NCBI RefSeq assembly: GCF_009497895.1
Contig: NZ_CP033116.1
Coordinates: forward strand, 3,720,001 to 3,784,000
Direction: 5' to 3'
DNA: 64,000 nucleotides
Source: Halopseudomonas pelagia
GTDB lineage: Bacteria; Pseudomonadota; Gammaproteobacteria; Pseudomonadales; Pseudomonadaceae
Shown: positions 1 to 8,245 of the stretch, piece after piece
Numbering within the stretch: position 1 is the stretch's first letter
Layout: each line of letters opens with the position of its first letter
The notes under the pieces: model-generated
Told to the model about the DNA's origin: nothing
Seen by the model: the letters and a program-made list of their open reading frames with translations, nothing else
Database searches by the model: none
Program-made: the position numbers and the translations under genes

Positions 1-58
1 GAAAAACCATGTCTGGCGCTCTACGACCAAGGTTTTATCTGATTACCTTGCTTATTGC

Positions 59-87
59 TTGGTATCCCAACCCTTAAGCTCTATAAT
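59..87 (+). promoter_or_regulatory. Sigma-70-type promoter of ppa
   Basis: A perfect -10 hexamer TATAAT lies at 82-87. A -35-like hexamer TTGGTA (4 of 6 consensus bases) lies at 59-64, with a 17-base spacer. The distance to the ppa start codon at 129 suits a short leader. Transcription start was not tested. Confidence 0.6.
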
Positions 88-128
88 CCGGCCCAGAATT
101 TTCCACCCATGGCCGACCCAGGTAACCC

Positions 129-656
129 ATGAGCTACGACCAGATCCCCGCAGGCAAAGATATTCCCAACGACATTTATGTCGCCATCGAAATCCCGGCC
201 AATCATGCGCCGATCAAGTACGAGATCGACAAGGACAGCAATACACTGTTCGTCGACCGTTTTATGGCCACACCCATGTTCTACCCGGCCAACTATGGCT
301 TTATCCCCAATACCCTGGCTGATGATGGCGACCCGCTTGATGTGCTGGTGGTCACCCCGCATCCGGTTGCCCCAGGCGCAGTAATTCGCTGCCGCCCCGT
401 GGGCGTGCTGCACATGACCGATGACGGTGGCGGGGATGCCAAGCTGATTGCTGTACCACACGACAAGCTGAGCGTGCTTTACCGCGACATCAAGGAATAC
501 ACCGACCTGCCTGAGCTGCTGATGCAGCAGATCCAGCATTTCTTTGAAAACTACAAGGATCTGGAAGCCGGCAAGTGGGTCAAGATTGACCGTTGGGGTA
601 GCGCTGACGAAGCCCGTGCGGAAATTTTAAAGGCAGTAGACGCTTACCAAAAATAA
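129..656 (+). CDS. ppa: Inorganic pyrophosphatase (family I)
   Basis: This cytoplasmic enzyme hydrolyses pyrophosphate to two phosphates, which pulls nucleic-acid, protein and fatty-acid synthesis forward. The protein has 175 residues, the usual size of bacterial family I enzymes. The family signature DGDPLD is visible at residues 66-71 and supplies metal-binding aspartates. The ATG at 129 follows a clear promoter by about 40 bases and gives the expected N-terminus [10 protein letters not shown]. The gene is monocistronic: it has its own promoter at 59-87 and a strong terminator at 674-699. Nothing in it is unusual. Confidence 0.97.
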   Translation: MSYDQIPAGKDIPNDIYVAIEIPANHAPIKYEIDKDSNTLFVDRFMATPMFYPANYGFIPNTLADDGDPLDVLVVTPHPVAPGAVIRCRPVGVLHMTDDGGGDAKLIAVPHDKLSVLYRDIKEYTDLPELLMQQIQHFFENYKDLEAGKWVKIDRWGSADEARAEILKAVDAYQK

Positions 657-673
657 GCGTTTTGCCCCAGTAG

Positions 674-699
674 AAGCCGGCCACAAGCTGGCTTTTTTT
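674..699 (+). terminator. Rho-independent terminator of ppa
   Basis: An 8-pair stem, AAGCCGGC with GCTGGCTT (one G-T wobble), encloses a five-base loop. A run of seven T follows directly. It begins 17 bases after the ppa stop codon. Confidence 0.85.
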
Positions 700-734
700 A
701 TGTCCGGAAATTGTTCGGTATATATAGCGCGCAG

Positions 735-769
735 AAAAAAGCGGATATGGGCCAAGGCTCATATCCGCT
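735..769 (-). terminator. Rho-independent terminator of the outer-membrane protein gene
   Basis: A perfect 10-base inverted repeat (740-749 and 760-769) is followed on the minus strand by six T (735-740). It lies 20 bases beyond the stop codon of the minus-strand gene at 789-1556. Confidence 0.85.
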
Positions 770-788
770 CATACGGCATCAAACGGTA

Positions 789-1556
789 TTAGAACATCAT
801 ACCCAGCTTGAGGCCGACTTCATCGCTTTCAAGCTTGGTATTCGCGGTCAACTGTTCGGCATCTTCCAGCTCGTAGTTGGTCCGCTCATAGTAAAGCGAA
901 GCCGAGATCGGCATAGCATTCTCGCGATTGTTCCACAGCAAGGTCAGCTCGGCATAGGGGTTGGCCTTGTCCTGCATGTCCAGCGTCTCGCTGCCAACGT
1001 CTTCAACACGGAACTTGGTTTCACCGCCCATGCTGTAACGGGTTCCGGCTTCAAAACGCGTAGTCACGGTCTGGCCGTGATGGTTCAACCCCAGACCCAG
1101 TTTGGCAAAGGGGCTCTCGTTGGTAACGCGAGTTTCCAGGCCACCGCCTGCATCTGGCTCGAAGCGGCTCCAGTCGTAGCCAGCACCGACGATGAAATCG
1201 GCGGAGAAATTGTTATCCAGCGGTGCACGCAAACCCAGGTCGATTTCGCCCCGAGCCTCGCGCACTTCGTTGTCATCCTTTTCACCATAGTTGGCTTCAA
1301 TACCAGCCTGGTAGATAAAACCACTCTGGCTGGTCAGCTTGTTACCGAAGTTGTAGAAAGCACCAACCGTGGGCATTCTTTCTTCGGAATCATCAATCTG
1401 GCTGATGTCGGAATCGGAGCTGTATTCGTTATAGCTACCTTTAATGCCCAGATGGGACATCGGGCCCTGGGAAGAGGTGCCTTGAGCAAAAGCGAACGCT
1501 GGAACCAGCAGAACACCGAAGGTCGATGCCTTGATCAAAGAATTGCGTGACCGCAT
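789..1556 (-). CDS. Putative outer-membrane beta-barrel protein
   Basis: I do not recognise a named family. The 255-residue product has a typical signal peptide: a basic N-terminus, a hydrophobic core, and an AFA-Q cleavage site near residue 24. The mature part alternates polar and aromatic residues in strand-like stretches and ends in the sequence GMMF; a terminal Phe is the usual signal for insertion by the BAM machinery. No cysteines or catalytic motifs were seen. The start is supported by an AAGGAG ribosome-binding site seven bases upstream. The gene stands alone, with its own terminator, and a near-palindrome resembling a Fur box lies 18 bases upstream of the ATG. Outer-membrane location is a confident inference; the function is unknown. 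Confidence 0.8.
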   Translation of the reverse strand: MRSRNSLIKASTFGVLLVPAFAFAQGTSSQGPMSHLGIKGSYNEYSSDSDISQIDDSEERMPTVGAFYNFGNKLTSQSGFIYQAGIEANYGEKDDNEVREARGEIDLGLRAPLDNNFSADFIVGAGYDWSRFEPDAGGGLETRVTNESPFAKLGLGLNHHGQTVTTRFEAGTRYSMGGETKFRVEDVGSETLDMQDKANPYAELTLLWNNRENAMPISASLYYERTNYELEDAEQLTANTKLESDEVGLKLGMMF

Positions 1557-1573
1557 GAAATACTCCTTACTTT

Positions 1574-1593
1574 ATGACAATAACTATTCTCAT
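1574..1593. promoter_or_regulatory. Possible Fur box upstream of the outer-membrane protein gene
   Basis: The 20-base element matches its own reverse complement at 16 of 20 positions. On the minus strand it reads ATGAGAATAGTTATTGTCAT, resembling the AT-rich TGAGAAT-type half-sites of pseudomonad Fur operators. It sits between the ATG at 1556 and any upstream promoter, where a repressor would block transcription. No binding evidence exists here. Confidence 0.4.
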
Positions 1594-1680
1594 GAATAGA
1601 ATTACTCCCTCCCTCCGACCGGGGTGCCTCGGGTAAGTTCTAAGTTTTTCCGGCTTGATGTGCGACTTAGAGCGGTTTGC

Positions 1681-1686
1681 TATAAT
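1681..1686 (+). promoter_or_regulatory. -10 element of the probable cmoM promoter
   Basis: A perfect TATAAT occurs 55 bases before the cmoM start codon. No good -35 hexamer lies at 17 bases; TTGATG at 1655-1660 is 20 bases away, so promoter assignment rests mainly on the -10. Confidence 0.4.
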
Positions 1687-1740
1687 TTCGCGGCTCACGA
1701 TCAATCCCCTCTTCCCTTGCAACCCATCAGAGACCTCCCC

Positions 1741-2517
1741 ATGGCTGATCGCTACTTCGACCAGATGGGTGCGCACTTCGCGCGCAAGATATACGCCAGC
1801 CCGAAGGGCGCGATACGCCTGGCGGTATTGACCCATGATTTGCAGGAATGGCTAACGGACATACAGGAGCCCGAGCAGTCCTTGCGCGTCCTGGATGTGG
1901 GAGCCGGGCTGGGGCATATCAGTGAATGGTTGCTGGCGCAGGGGCATCGGCTTACCCTCTGCGAGCCGTCGATAGAGATGCTCGACGCCGCTCGTGAACA
2001 TCTGGACGCGCTGCCCTCAGCCTACCCGGTCGAATACCTGCACCTGCCCTTGCAGGATCTGCCTGCAAGGGGCGAGCGATATGATCTGGTGATTTGTCAC
2101 GCGGTACTGGAATGGCTAGTGGATCCTGCTGCGGCAATAAAAGTGCTGCAGCAGCTTTGCCAGCCCGGCGGTGCAGTGTCTCTGGCGTTTTATAATCGGG
2201 ACGCGCTGGTATATAAAAATCTCATCAAAGGGCAGTTTCGCAAATTGGAGAAGAACCAGCTTGCAGGCAGTAAGCGTAGCCTGACGCCCCAGCAACCCCT
2301 GGATCCGCGCGAAGTAAGCCAATGGATAGCCCAATCAGGACTGACAACTCTCCAGCAAAGCGGCATCCGGGTATTTTATGACTACATGCCCGCCGAGTTT
2401 CAGCTGCAGTCCACTCAAGCACAGATTATCGAGAATGAACTGCTTTACAGCCGCCACCCGGCCTACCGCAACTTGGGTCGCTACCTGCACTACTGGTTGC
2501 GACACGCGCCGCGCTAA
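1741..2517 (+). CDS. cmoM: tRNA 5-carboxymethoxyuridine methyltransferase
   Basis: CmoM uses S-adenosylmethionine to methylate 5-carboxymethoxyuridine at the wobble position of certain tRNAs. The product has 258 residues. The N-terminal stretch DRYFDQMGAHFARKIY followed by KGAIR matches the typical CmoM (formerly SmtA) beginning. The SAM-binding motif LDVGAGLGHIS lies at residues 51-61. The reading frame is open upstream to 1624, but the ATG at 1741 gives the family N-terminus and the preceding sequence lies in the leader, so I chose it. It converges on the next gene, with three or four bases shared between the two stop codons. A more generic class I methyltransferase is the only alternative. 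Confidence 0.85.
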   Translation: MADRYFDQMGAHFARKIYASPKGAIRLAVLTHDLQEWLTDIQEPEQSLRVLDVGAGLGHISEWLLAQGHRLTLCEPSIEMLDAAREHLDALPSAYPVEYLHLPLQDLPARGERYDLVICHAVLEWLVDPAAAIKVLQQLCQPGGAVSLAFYNRDALVYKNLIKGQFRKLEKNQLAGSKRSLTPQQPLDPREVSQWIAQSGLTTLQQSGIRVFYDYMPAEFQLQSTQAQIIENELLYSRHPAYRNLGRYLHYWLRHAPR

Positions 2518-3557
2518 CCGCGCACGACCCGGTCACGCCCGGCTTGCTTGGCGGCGTACAGCGCCTGGTCGGCAACATCAATCAGCTCTACGCCCTGGCC
2601 CACTTCATCAGGCCGCATCACTGCTGTGCCAAGACTAATAGTCACGTCCAGCCGATGCCCATCAACCACAACCTTGTCAGCGCGAATAGCGTTGCGAATG
2701 CGCTCGGCAATCACGGCAAGCTGATCGTGATTGCTGACCAAGGCCAGCACGCCCAATTCCTCGCCACCAAGCCTGATGGCCAGATCCTGAGGCCGGACAG
2801 CAGCAATCAGCCGTTGACCAGCTTCAACCAACACCTGATCACCCACCCCATGACCCAGCTCGTCATTGATCCGCTTGAAATGGTCCATATCTGCGTAAAT
2901 AAAGCCGACCAGGAGTTGCTCGCGCTGCGCGCGGCGAACATAGGAAGCCAGCATCTGCTGCAAACCTTCGCGGTTCCACAGCTGTGTTAAAGGATCCAGC
3001 AATGCACGGCGGCGCGCATCACTCAATTCTCGCTGCAAACCCTGCAGATTCCTCTGCAGATTTCTGTACAGCAGCAATGCGTTGAATACACCGTCGACCA
3101 ACCGGGCAAAGTCGCGCATGCTCTGACGCTCATCTTGACTCAGCTGTCTGGGGCTGCCGTCGATCAGGCAAAAGGTCCCGATTCGATGGCCCGCAGGACC
3201 GTGAAGCGGAATGCCTGCATAAAACCGAATATGAGGTTCGCCTTGCACCAGCGGATTATCACAAAAGCGCGGATCCTGGAGCGCATCCTGCACCTCCATA
3301 ATCGCCTCGTGGTGAATTGCATGACCGCAAAAGGATAATCTGCGCGGAGTTTCTGACAGGGACAAGCCGCGCCGCCCTTTGAACCATTGCCGTTCCCCGT
3401 CGATCAGTGTGACCAACACGGTTCGGGTACCGAAGAGCCGTTGAGCAATACGCAGCAGCGCGTCTATCTGAGGGTCCGCGGGAGTATCGAGAATATGCAA
3501 CTGGTCGAGATCCCGTTGGCGCTCCACCTCGTTGTCAGGCGGCATTGGCTCAAGCAT
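2514..3557 (-). CDS. GAF-GGDEF diguanylate cyclase-like protein
   Basis: Predicted soluble signalling protein of 347 residues. A GAF sensor domain occupies about residues 25-165, followed by a short helical linker and a GGDEF domain from about 180 to the end. The substrate and metal region ADMDHFKRIND (222-232) and an inhibitory I-site RPQD (255-258) are present. The signature loop reads GGEEL (264-268) instead of GGEEF, so the final Phe is replaced by Leu. Most catalytic residues remain, so c-di-GMP synthesis is possible but not assured. There is no signal peptide or membrane segment. The ATG at 3557 is preceded by AAGGAT. The ligand of the GAF domain is unknown. Confidence 0.85.
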   Translation of the reverse strand: MLEPMPPDNEVERQRDLDQLHILDTPADPQIDALLRIAQRLFGTRTVLVTLIDGERQWFKGRRGLSLSETPRRLSFCGHAIHHEAIMEVQDALQDPRFCDNPLVQGEPHIRFYAGIPLHGPAGHRIGTFCLIDGSPRQLSQDERQSMRDFARLVDGVFNALLLYRNLQRNLQGLQRELSDARRRALLDPLTQLWNREGLQQMLASYVRRAQREQLLVGFIYADMDHFKRINDELGHGVGDQVLVEAGQRLIAAVRPQDLAIRLGGEELGVLALVSNHDQLAVIAERIRNAIRADKVVVDGHRLDVTISLGTAVMRPDEVGQGVELIDVADQALYAAKQAGRDRVVRG

Positions 3558-3627
3558 GGCTGATCCTTATGCGGATAATCTTATTAGCAGCCTATAATAG
3601 TTTAGCCTCGGCGAGGCAGCCAAATGT

Positions 3628-3648
3628 AAAAGGCGGATATCAGCCGCC
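3628..3648 (-). terminator. Probable terminator of the SUI1/Nudix/DUF2333 cluster
   Basis: On the minus strand a GGCGG/CCGCC stem with a seven-base loop is followed by four T. The stem overlaps the stop codon of the SUI1-like gene at 3640. The stem is short and the T tract weak. Confidence 0.5.
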
Positions 3649-4011
3649 GGCGCGCTTGGCCTGGTAGCCTTGACCCGCCAGCCAGTTACAGATGAAATCT
3701 GCCTTGTCGCCTTGAATCTCGATCACGCCTTCCTTCACCCCTCCGCCACATCCGCAGCGGGCCTTTAGCTCTTTAGCCAAGACCTTGAGCTGATCCGGTG
3801 TCAAAGTGAGACCGCTGACCGTGGTAACGGTTTTACCGCCGCGCCCTTTGGTTTCGCGCCGAACGCGAGCGATGCCGTCGCCCTCGGGAATACCGGGTTC
3901 GGCGCAAACGCACGCAGAGACAGCCGCCCGGCATTGGGGGCAGGTCCGACCAGTTTCAGTTGAATAAACCAGACCGCCTAATCCAGCCAGGCCTTTTGTG
4001 GATTTCATCAT
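3640..4011 (-). CDS. yciH: SUI1/eIF1-family translation factor (YciH-like)
   Basis: The product has 123 residues. It carries the SUI1 fold seen in eukaryotic eIF1 and bacterial YciH, which has been linked to initiation fidelity. The segment VRRETKGRGGKTVTTVSGL followed by a Lys/Cys/Gly-rich RCGCGGGVK stretch is typical of the family. An N-terminal extension has four cysteines (24, 27, 34, 36) in a zinc-knuckle-like arrangement. A GGAG site lies seven bases before the first of two consecutive ATG codons. It is the last gene of a tight cluster with the Nudix gene (15-base gap) and the DUF2333 gene, a neighbourhood I recall as conserved in pseudomonads. The role in bacteria is not settled. Confidence 0.88.
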   Translation of the reverse strand: MMKSTKGLAGLGGLVYSTETGRTCPQCRAAVSACVCAEPGIPEGDGIARVRRETKGRGGKTVTTVSGLTLTPDQLKVLAKELKARCGCGGGVKEGVIEIQGDKADFICNWLAGQGYQAKRAGG

Positions 4012-4026
4012 CGATTCACTCCAACG

Positions 4027-4548
4027 CTAAACTGTCACCAGCAGCAGGGCCTGCAGGGAATCCGGGGTATAGCGCTCATGTTCACGGCGCCAGGACGACG
4101 CCGTATCAATCCAGCGCAAATCCATCACTTCTTCTGGCTGCATCCGGATCGGCCCATCCCAGCAGCAGCTGTATACGCCGCCCCATAGCTTGCTTTCAGA
4201 TGACTGAAAGAAGAACCGGCCATGCGGCGTCAAGGGTACCCCAGCGATGCCCAGCTCTTCTTCGAGCTCACGTTCGGCACCCTCAAGGTAGGTCTCACTG
4301 GCGGCCACCACACCTCCCGCGGCCAAATCCCAAAAACCCGGATAAAGACGCTTGTGAGCAGTACGCTGGTGCATGCACAACAGACCTGCACTGTTATAGA
4401 CGAATATATAGGTGCACCGTGTGATCAGTCGCTGCTCCTGAATCTGTGAACGAGGCACGATACCCAGTACCTGATCATGCTCGTCCACATGCCACACTTG
4501 CTCCCGCGCTGATGCAGCCAGGTAGGCTGCCACAGAAGAGGTATTCAT
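4027..4548 (-). CDS. Nudix hydrolase (YfcD-like)
   Basis: Predicted cytoplasmic Nudix-family pyrophosphohydrolase of 173 residues. The Nudix box GX5EX7REUXEEXGU is complete at residues 79-101: Gly79, Glu85, then REXEEEXGI. The N-terminal part (VWHVDEHDQVLGIVPR) resembles the YfcD/isopentenyl-diphosphate-isomerase-like branch, whose substrates are poorly defined. The gene begins six bases after the DUF2333 gene and is followed 15 bases later by the SUI1-like gene, which suggests one transcript. The substrate cannot be read from the sequence. Confidence 0.88.
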   Translation of the reverse strand: MNTSSVAAYLAASAREQVWHVDEHDQVLGIVPRSQIQEQRLITRCTYIFVYNSAGLLCMHQRTAHKRLYPGFWDLAAGGVVAASETYLEGAERELEEELGIAGVPLTPHGRFFFQSSESKLWGGVYSCCWDGPIRMQPEEVMDLRWIDTASSWRREHERYTPDSLQALLLVTV

Positions 4549-4554
4549 TCGCGA

Positions 4555-5556
4555 TCAGCCTTGCTCGAGCAACTGTCGCAGATCGATCAGAGCAGCGTTG
4601 GCGCGGGACAGATAATTGGCCATGACCAATGAGTGGTTGGCCAACATCCCGTAACCGCCACCATTCAGGATGATCGGACTCCAGAGAGGCTCCTGGGTCG
4701 CTTCCAGCTCGCGAATGATCTGATGCAGACTGGCTTGGGCGTTTTTGCGACCAATCACCTCGGCAAAGTCCACCTCGATTGCACGCAACAGGTGTATCAG
4801 CGCCCAGGCTGAACCACGAGCCTCGAAAAAGGTGTCATCAATCTCGGTCCATGGCGTCTTCTCACGTGGGCGACTGCCGTCAGTGATCGCACCCTGATCG
4901 ACACTGGCAGACAGACGCTGAGACAGCGAGCCCAAACGGGTATTCACATCACCTACCCAACTGGCCAGATTATCGGCCCGGGCATAGAAATCGGCATCCC
5001 CGGCCTGCAACCGCCGAGTGTATTTTTCCATCGCATTCAAACCGCTCTGGTACTCGCTTTCAGTCGCCGGAAAAGCCCAACTGTCGTTATCAAAGTGAAA
5101 CAGGGGTTCTGCCTTGGCCAGATCCAGATCCTCGGCCGATTGTGATTGTGAACGCGCCATGTCACGGCGCATCGCCCGCGTCATGTCGCGAACCTGCACC
5201 AGCACGCCAAACTCCCAATGTGGCATGTTATCCAGCCACAACCCTGGAGGGGCAACATCATTGGTAATAAACCCACCCGGCTTGTTCAACAGGGTAGACA
5301 TCAAATGTGCCACGGTAACCGCGGTCAGTTCGCCACTGACTGGCACTGTCTGGCTATCGCGGGCGCTGCTGATTGGCTGCAGATCCGGTTCTCGACTCCA
5401 GTACCAGCCAACGACCACACAAACCAGCAGATAGATCAGCAAAAGCCCGATCAATACAGGCGCCACAAGAGAGCGTGTCGTGCCCGAGCTCGATGTCTCC
5501 GACCGATCTGCGGAACGAGTCGAACCGCCACCCGTCGACCATTTTCCTATTCTCAT
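4555..5556 (-). CDS. DUF2333 family membrane-anchored protein
   Basis: The 333-residue protein has a Ser/Thr/Gly-rich cytoplasmic N-terminus and a single hydrophobic segment at about residues 31-51 (APVLIGLLLIYLLVCVVVGW). A long, mostly helical periplasmic part follows. The stretches PGGFITNDVAPPGLWLDNMP and WGVLV-like repeats fit the DUF2333 family as I know it. No catalytic motif is visible and no function is established. It is the first gene of a three-gene minus-strand cluster (DUF2333, Nudix, SUI1), with gaps of only 6 and 15 bases. The family assignment is from memory, not a search. Confidence 0.75.
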   Translation of the reverse strand: MRIGKWSTGGGSTRSADRSETSSSGTTRSLVAPVLIGLLLIYLLVCVVVGWYWSREPDLQPISSARDSQTVPVSGELTAVTVAHLMSTLLNKPGGFITNDVAPPGLWLDNMPHWEFGVLVQVRDMTRAMRRDMARSQSQSAEDLDLAKAEPLFHFDNDSWAFPATESEYQSGLNAMEKYTRRLQAGDADFYARADNLASWVGDVNTRLGSLSQRLSASVDQGAITDGSRPREKTPWTEIDDTFFEARGSAWALIHLLRAIEVDFAEVIGRKNAQASLHQIIRELEATQEPLWSPIILNGGGYGMLANHSLVMANYLSRANAALIDLRQLLEQG

Positions 5557-5777
5557 TACCTACTCCTGTGGTTTTGCGTCTTCGCAGCATATCATTCTGG
5601 CGACACGATCACACGGGCAGCAAACACCTCGCCAGACACCCGCCCGAGCTTCAGGCCATCGGTGTAAAGACCTGCAAGATGCTCCGCAGTTCATTACTAT
5701 CGCCAAGCAGCGGAGCGTAGCGGTGTTGGCAACGTCGTAGCCACTTCTGCCAGTCGCAAGTGATGACATTTTGTCGC

Positions 5778-5806
5778 TCGGCAAAGGCGGTTACAGCGTT
5801 TATAGT
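5778..5806 (+). promoter_or_regulatory. Probable promoter of dsbD
   Basis: A TCGGCA hexamer (5778-5783, 4 of 6 matches) and TATAGT (5801-5806, 5 of 6 matches) are spaced by 17 bases. They lie about 30 bases before the dsbD start. The rest of the 5557-5777 gap shows no gene or repeat that I can support. Confidence 0.45.
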
Positions 5807-5835
5807 GAGAGTCCAGAACTTGCCCAATTTTGCGG

Positions 5836-7635
5836 ATGGTCGATTTGCTGCTACGCCTTGTATTGCTGTTGTGCCTGCTCTCGCCTGGCGTGTCCCAAGC
5901 CAGTCTGCTTGACCGCTCACCAGCGCCGGCTTTTTCCGGCCTGGTTGACGGCACCGGGGGCCAAGCCGACTTTCTGCCCGTGGCGCAAGCTTTCAAGCCG
6001 GGCGTCGTGGCCGCTACTGATCAGCAGATCCGCATTCAGTTTGATATTGCCCCAGGCTACTATTTATACCGTCATCGCTTGGATTTTCGCCTGACGGACG
6101 ACGGCCTGATCCGGAATATTGTGCTTCCCGACGGGGAAGCCAAGCGCGACGAGTTCTTTGGCGATGTGGAGGTCTACTACGATCGCGTTGAGATCATCCT
6201 GGAACTGGAAGGCGCAGCTTCCGGGCAGCAGTTATCTGTCGACTTCCAAGGCTGTGCCGATGCGGGCCTTTGCTACCCGCCGGAAACCGTGCAATTGCAA
6301 CTGCCCGGCGAGCCCAGCTCGGCCATTTCAACGGCGCAAACAGACGCCGCCGAGACTGAAGGTGAACGCCTGTCGATCCTGGCGCTGGCGCTGTTTTTTC
6401 TCGCCGGTATCGGGCTGACATTTACCCCCTGCGTGCTACCCATGCTGCCCATTCTGTCGAGCATGGTTGTCGGCCGCAAAGACATCGACCGCCCCCGGGC
6501 GCTGGCGCTGGCGGGCAGCTACGTGCTGGCAATGGCGCTGACCTTCGCGCTGGTCGGCGCACTGATCGGACTCTTCGGTGCGGCGCTGAATATTCAGGCA
6601 CGTCTTCAATCACCAGCGGTCCTGATTACCTTCGCGGTATTTTTTGGCCTGTTTGCGCTGGCGATGTTCGGCGTGTTTGATCTGCGTCTGCCCGCTTTTC
6701 TGCGTGAGCCACTGGAGCGCGCTGGCAGCCGCACCCGAGGCGGCTCAATCCCAGGCGCAGCGCTGATGGGCGCACTTTCGACGCTGGTGGTATCACCCTG
6801 TATTTCGGCCCCGCTGGCAGGTGCTCTGGTGTATATCAGCAGTACTGGCGACGCCGTGGGCGGCGCGTTGCGGCTCTTTTCCCTTGCGCTGGGCATGGGC
6901 TTACCGCTGCTGCTGGTAGCCGTGTTCGGTAATGCGTTTCTACCCCGCTCCGGTCCCTGGCTGAACTCGGTAAAGAACCTGTTCGGCTTTGGCTTGCTGG
7001 GCGTCGCAATATGGCTGCTGGAGCGCGTCATCCCTGGCCCGCTGAGCCTGGCCCTCTGGGCCACATTGGCTGCCGGACTGGCTGTGCAGCTCGGACTTTT
7101 CGATCGCAGCCCGCGCGGAGCATGGGGTCACATTGGCCATGTGCTTGCGCTGCTATCGGCTATCTATGCGGCGGTTGCTCTGACGGGTGCGTTAGCCGGG
7201 GCAAGCGATCCGTTACGCCCATTGATGCCACTCACCGCCGGTAGCCAGCGCAGCTCAGAGGCAGAAAGCGGCTTTTTTACGCGTGTCAGCAACCAGGCCG
7301 ACCTGCAGCGCGAGCTGGAGCTGGCCCGTACAAACCAACGCCCGGCGCTGGTTGAGCTTTATGCTGATTGGTGCATCAGTTGCAAGATCATGGAAAGAAC
7401 CATTCTGTCTGCGCCTGAAGTGCGTGAACAACTCGAGCCCTTCGCGCGGATCAAGTTTGATCTCACGGACAACACCGCCGATCAGCGCAGCTGGCTGTCC
7501 GCGCAAAAGCTGTTTGGTCCGCCGGCATTTTTATACATTGATGCACAAGGCAACGAAATAGAGCACTTGCGATTGATGGGCGAAACCGACAGAGAAACTT
7601 TCCTGACTCACCTGCGCAAGGTCACCGCCAGGTAA
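5836..7635 (+). CDS. dsbD: Thiol:disulfide interchange protein DsbD
   Basis: DsbD carries electrons from cytoplasmic thioredoxin across the inner membrane to periplasmic DsbC, DsbG and cytochrome c maturation partners. The three-domain layout is complete: a signal peptide, a periplasmic alpha domain with its Cys pair (about residues 140 and 146, in GCADAGLCYPPE), a multi-pass membrane domain with the two redox cysteines in FTPCVLP and VSPCISAP (about 199 and 322), and a C-terminal thioredoxin domain with WCISCK (Cys513 and Cys516). At 599 residues it is full length. The ATG at 5836 is chosen; a TTG two codons upstream (5830) is an alternative, and neither has a good Shine-Dalgarno. It stands alone upstream of aroQ. 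Confidence 0.95.
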   Translation: MVDLLLRLVLLLCLLSPGVSQASLLDRSPAPAFSGLVDGTGGQADFLPVAQAFKPGVVAATDQQIRIQFDIAPGYYLYRHRLDFRLTDDGLIRNIVLPDGEAKRDEFFGDVEVYYDRVEIILELEGAASGQQLSVDFQGCADAGLCYPPETVQLQLPGEPSSAISTAQTDAAETEGERLSILALALFFLAGIGLTFTPCVLPMLPILSSMVVGRKDIDRPRALALAGSYVLAMALTFALVGALIGLFGAALNIQARLQSPAVLITFAVFFGLFALAMFGVFDLRLPAFLREPLERAGSRTRGGSIPGAALMGALSTLVVSPCISAPLAGALVYISSTGDAVGGALRLFSLALGMGLPLLLVAVFGNAFLPRSGPWLNSVKNLFGFGLLGVAIWLLERVIPGPLSLALWATLAAGLAVQLGLFDRSPRGAWGHIGHVLALLSAIYAAVALTGALAGASDPLRPLMPLTAGSQRSSEAESGFFTRVSNQADLQRELELARTNQRPALVELYADWCISCKIMERTILSAPEVREQLEPFARIKFDLTDNTADQRSWLSAQKLFGPPAFLYIDAQGNEIEHLRLMGETDRETFLTHLRKVTAR

Positions 7636-7769
7636 CTTTCGGCGTTAATGCGGCAATCATGCAGGCATCTGAAGGGATTGATCGAATTCTGGACAGCCCC
7701 TTCGGATTCCGGCAGACTGGCACCCATGACTGATGAGTCAAACTTTAAAATGCCAGTGGAATGACAATC

Positions 7770-8222
7770 ATGGCCAGCATTCTGGTCCTTAACGGACCCA
7801 ATTTGAATTTACTCGGAACACGAGAGCCCGGCGTCTACGGCACCGCAACGCTGGACCAGATTGTACAGCAGCTGCGAGATCAGGCCACCAGCCAAGGCCA
7901 TCATCTGCTGAGCCTGCAAAGCAATGCCGAGCATGAATTGATCGAACGCATTCATGCCGCCCGGGACGAGGCGATTGATTTCATCATCATCAATCCCGCC
8001 GCTTTTACTCACACCAGCGTGGCAATACGTGACGCATTGCTGGCAGTGAGCATCCCATTTATCGAAGTGCATTTATCCAACGTATACAAACGCGAGCCCT
8101 TTCGGCGCCACTCATATTTCTCGGATGTCGCCGTGGGCGTTATCTGCGGATTGGGGGCCAAAGGTTACCAGTTGGCACTGGACGCGGCGTTAGACCATAT
8201 TGACCAAACCGAACAAGACTAA
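7770..8222 (+). CDS. aroQ: 3-dehydroquinate dehydratase, type II
   Basis: AroQ converts 3-dehydroquinate to 3-dehydroshikimate in the shikimate pathway. The 150-residue product has the type II signature [16 protein letters not shown] at its N-terminus. The catalytic Tyr is in GVYG (residue 23), and the [16 protein letters not shown] segment contributes the active-site His and Arg. An earlier in-frame ATG at 7761 touches the GTGGA ribosome-binding site, whereas the ATG at 7770 sits nine bases from it and gives the usual family start, so I chose 7770. It heads an aroQ-accB-accC cluster with short gaps, an order common in gammaproteobacteria. Confidence 0.96.
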   Translation: MASILVLNGPNLNLLGTREPGVYGTATLDQIVQQLRDQATSQGHHLLSLQSNAEHELIERIHAARDEAIDFIIINPAAFTHTSVAIRDALLAVSIPFIEVHLSNVYKREPFRRHSYFSDVAVGVICGLGAKGYQLALDAALDHIDQTEQD

Positions 8223-8245
8223 ACTGCTCTGGAGTGCAAGCACCA

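Noticed and set aside
711..1550. 279-codon plus-strand frame over the outer-membrane protein gene
   Set aside because: The minus-strand product has a signal peptide, ribosome-binding site and terminator; the plus frame has none of these.
5560..5784. 74-codon minus-strand frame in the dsbD upstream gap
   Set aside because: Several overlapping frames occur here in all directions, none with a ribosome-binding site or recognisable motif; the gap holds the dsbD promoter.
7727..7740. TGACT-GATG-AGTCA inverted repeat upstream of aroQ as an operator
   Set aside because: The arms are only five bases and the site lacks a clear relation to a promoter; chance occurrence is likely.
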